Assembly (NCBI GenBank): GCA_028564705.1
Contig: JAPXFQ010000770.1
Location: forward strand, 372,001 to 436,000
Reading direction: 5' to 3'
DNA: 64,000 nt
From: Apricaphanius iberus
Taxonomy: Eukaryota > Chordata > Actinopteri > Cyprinodontiformes > Aphaniidae
This document shows positions 63,492 to 64,000 of this stretch, one piece after another (positions within the stretch are counted from its first letter, which is position 1; each line of letters starts with the position of its first letter). Position numbers and translations under genes: made by a program. Below the pieces are notes generated by a model. That model was not told the origin of the DNA. It worked only from the letters and a program-made list of their open reading frames with translations, and did not search any database.

Positions 63492-64000
63492 ATACACTAC
63501 CGTTCAAAAGTTTGGGGTCACCCAAACAATTTTGTGTTTTCCATGAAAACCACCATACGTTGTGAAATGAATAAAAAATAGAGTCAAGACATTGACAAGG
63601 TTAGAAATAATGATTTTTATTTTAAATAAGATTGTTTTTACATCAAACTTTGCTTTCATCAAAGAATCCTCCATTTGCAGCAATTACAGCATTGCAGACC
63701 TTTGGCATTCTAGCTGTTAATTTGTTGAGGTAATCTGGAGAAATTGCAACCCCACGCTTCTAGAAGCAGCTCCCACAATTTGGATTGGTTGGATGGGCAC
63801 TTCTTGCGTACCATACGGTCAAGCTGCTCCCACAACAGCTCAACGGGGTTCAAATCTGGTGACTGCGCTGGCCACTCCATTACCGATAGAATACCAGCTG
63901 CCTGCTTCTTCTCTAAATAGTTCTTGCACAATTTCGAGGTGTGTTTTGGGTCATTGTCCTGTTGTAGGATGAAATTGGCTCCAATCAAGCGCTGTCCACT
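63492..64000 (-). mobile_element. Tc1-like transposon, cut by window edge
   Basis: The terminal repeat TACACTACCGTTCAAAAGTT followed by TGGGGTCACCCAAACAATTT is a widespread Tc1-family end in fish. The transposase is on the minus strand. Confidence 0.92.
63710..63988 (-). pseudogene. Tc1 transposase C-terminal part (partial)
   Basis: [20 protein letters not shown] (second catalytic Asp) and WPAQSPDLNPVELLWEQLDR (Glu in NPVELLW, where most relatives have NPIEHLW). The preserved C-terminus ends near 63710. The first part runs beyond the window. The stretch in view has no stop, so integrity cannot be judged. Confidence 0.85.

Overview
This window is eukaryotic nuclear DNA from a teleost (ray-finned) fish. 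It contains seven exons of a vertebrate gene on the minus strand, ano10 (anoctamin-10/TMEM16K). Those exons sit in introns packed with fish-type transposable elements: Rex1/Babar and L2/CR1 LINEs with an esterase-type ORF1, L1/Tx1 LINEs, Tc1 elements, hAT elements and MITEs, a tRNA-type SINE with a GGAT tail, a Ty3/gypsy element and an endogenous retrovirus remnant. I see no prokaryotic operons, CRISPR arrays or functional RNA genes.

Layout. 0.6-4.7 kb: decayed Ty3/gypsy element (protease, RT, RNase H, integrase). 5.2-6.7 kb: antisense L2 copy. 6.9-7.8 kb: terminal-inverted-repeat element. 8.0-18.35 kb: one L2/CR1-like LINE (esterase ORF1, endonuclease, RT, 3' tail). It is split by a minus-strand retrovirus remnant (10.4-14.9 kb), and its 3' UTR is swollen by a 2.1 kb minisatellite with a 39-bp unit. 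18.6-27.2 kb: hAT MITEs, TA microsatellites, a cluster of nested inverted repeats, and half a Tc1 element. 27.8-57.3 kb: ano10 exons, in transcription order from right to left. Two introns (about 17.5 kb and 9-10 kb, depending on the exon pair) hold a SINE, L1, L2, Tc1, hAT MITEs, a long L2 at 45.2-50.6 kb and a nearly whole hAT element at 53-55.5 kb. 57.9-64 kb: L2 fragment, a long Rex1-like element, and the start of another Tc1.

ano10 is the only gene that looks functional. All seven exons are open, share compatible phases and have consensus splice sites, and the acidic/Asn residues matching the anoctamin Ca2+ site are kept. Its first exons lie beyond the right edge. Its last short coding exon was not found; it is either beyond the left edge or unrecognised. 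Every transposon gene in the window carries at least one stop, frameshift, deletion or truncation.

The most unusual observation is a fragment of about 275 bp of 28S ribosomal RNA, in antisense orientation, inside the 3' UTR of the long L2 element at 49.7-50.0 kb. Next are the 39-bp minisatellite with higher-order duplication in another LINE's 3' UTR and a similar-looking array in the retroviral remnant beside it. There is also a cluster of nested palindromes at 22.7-25.35 kb and a foldback structure made of 42-bp repeats at 34.9-35.3 kb.
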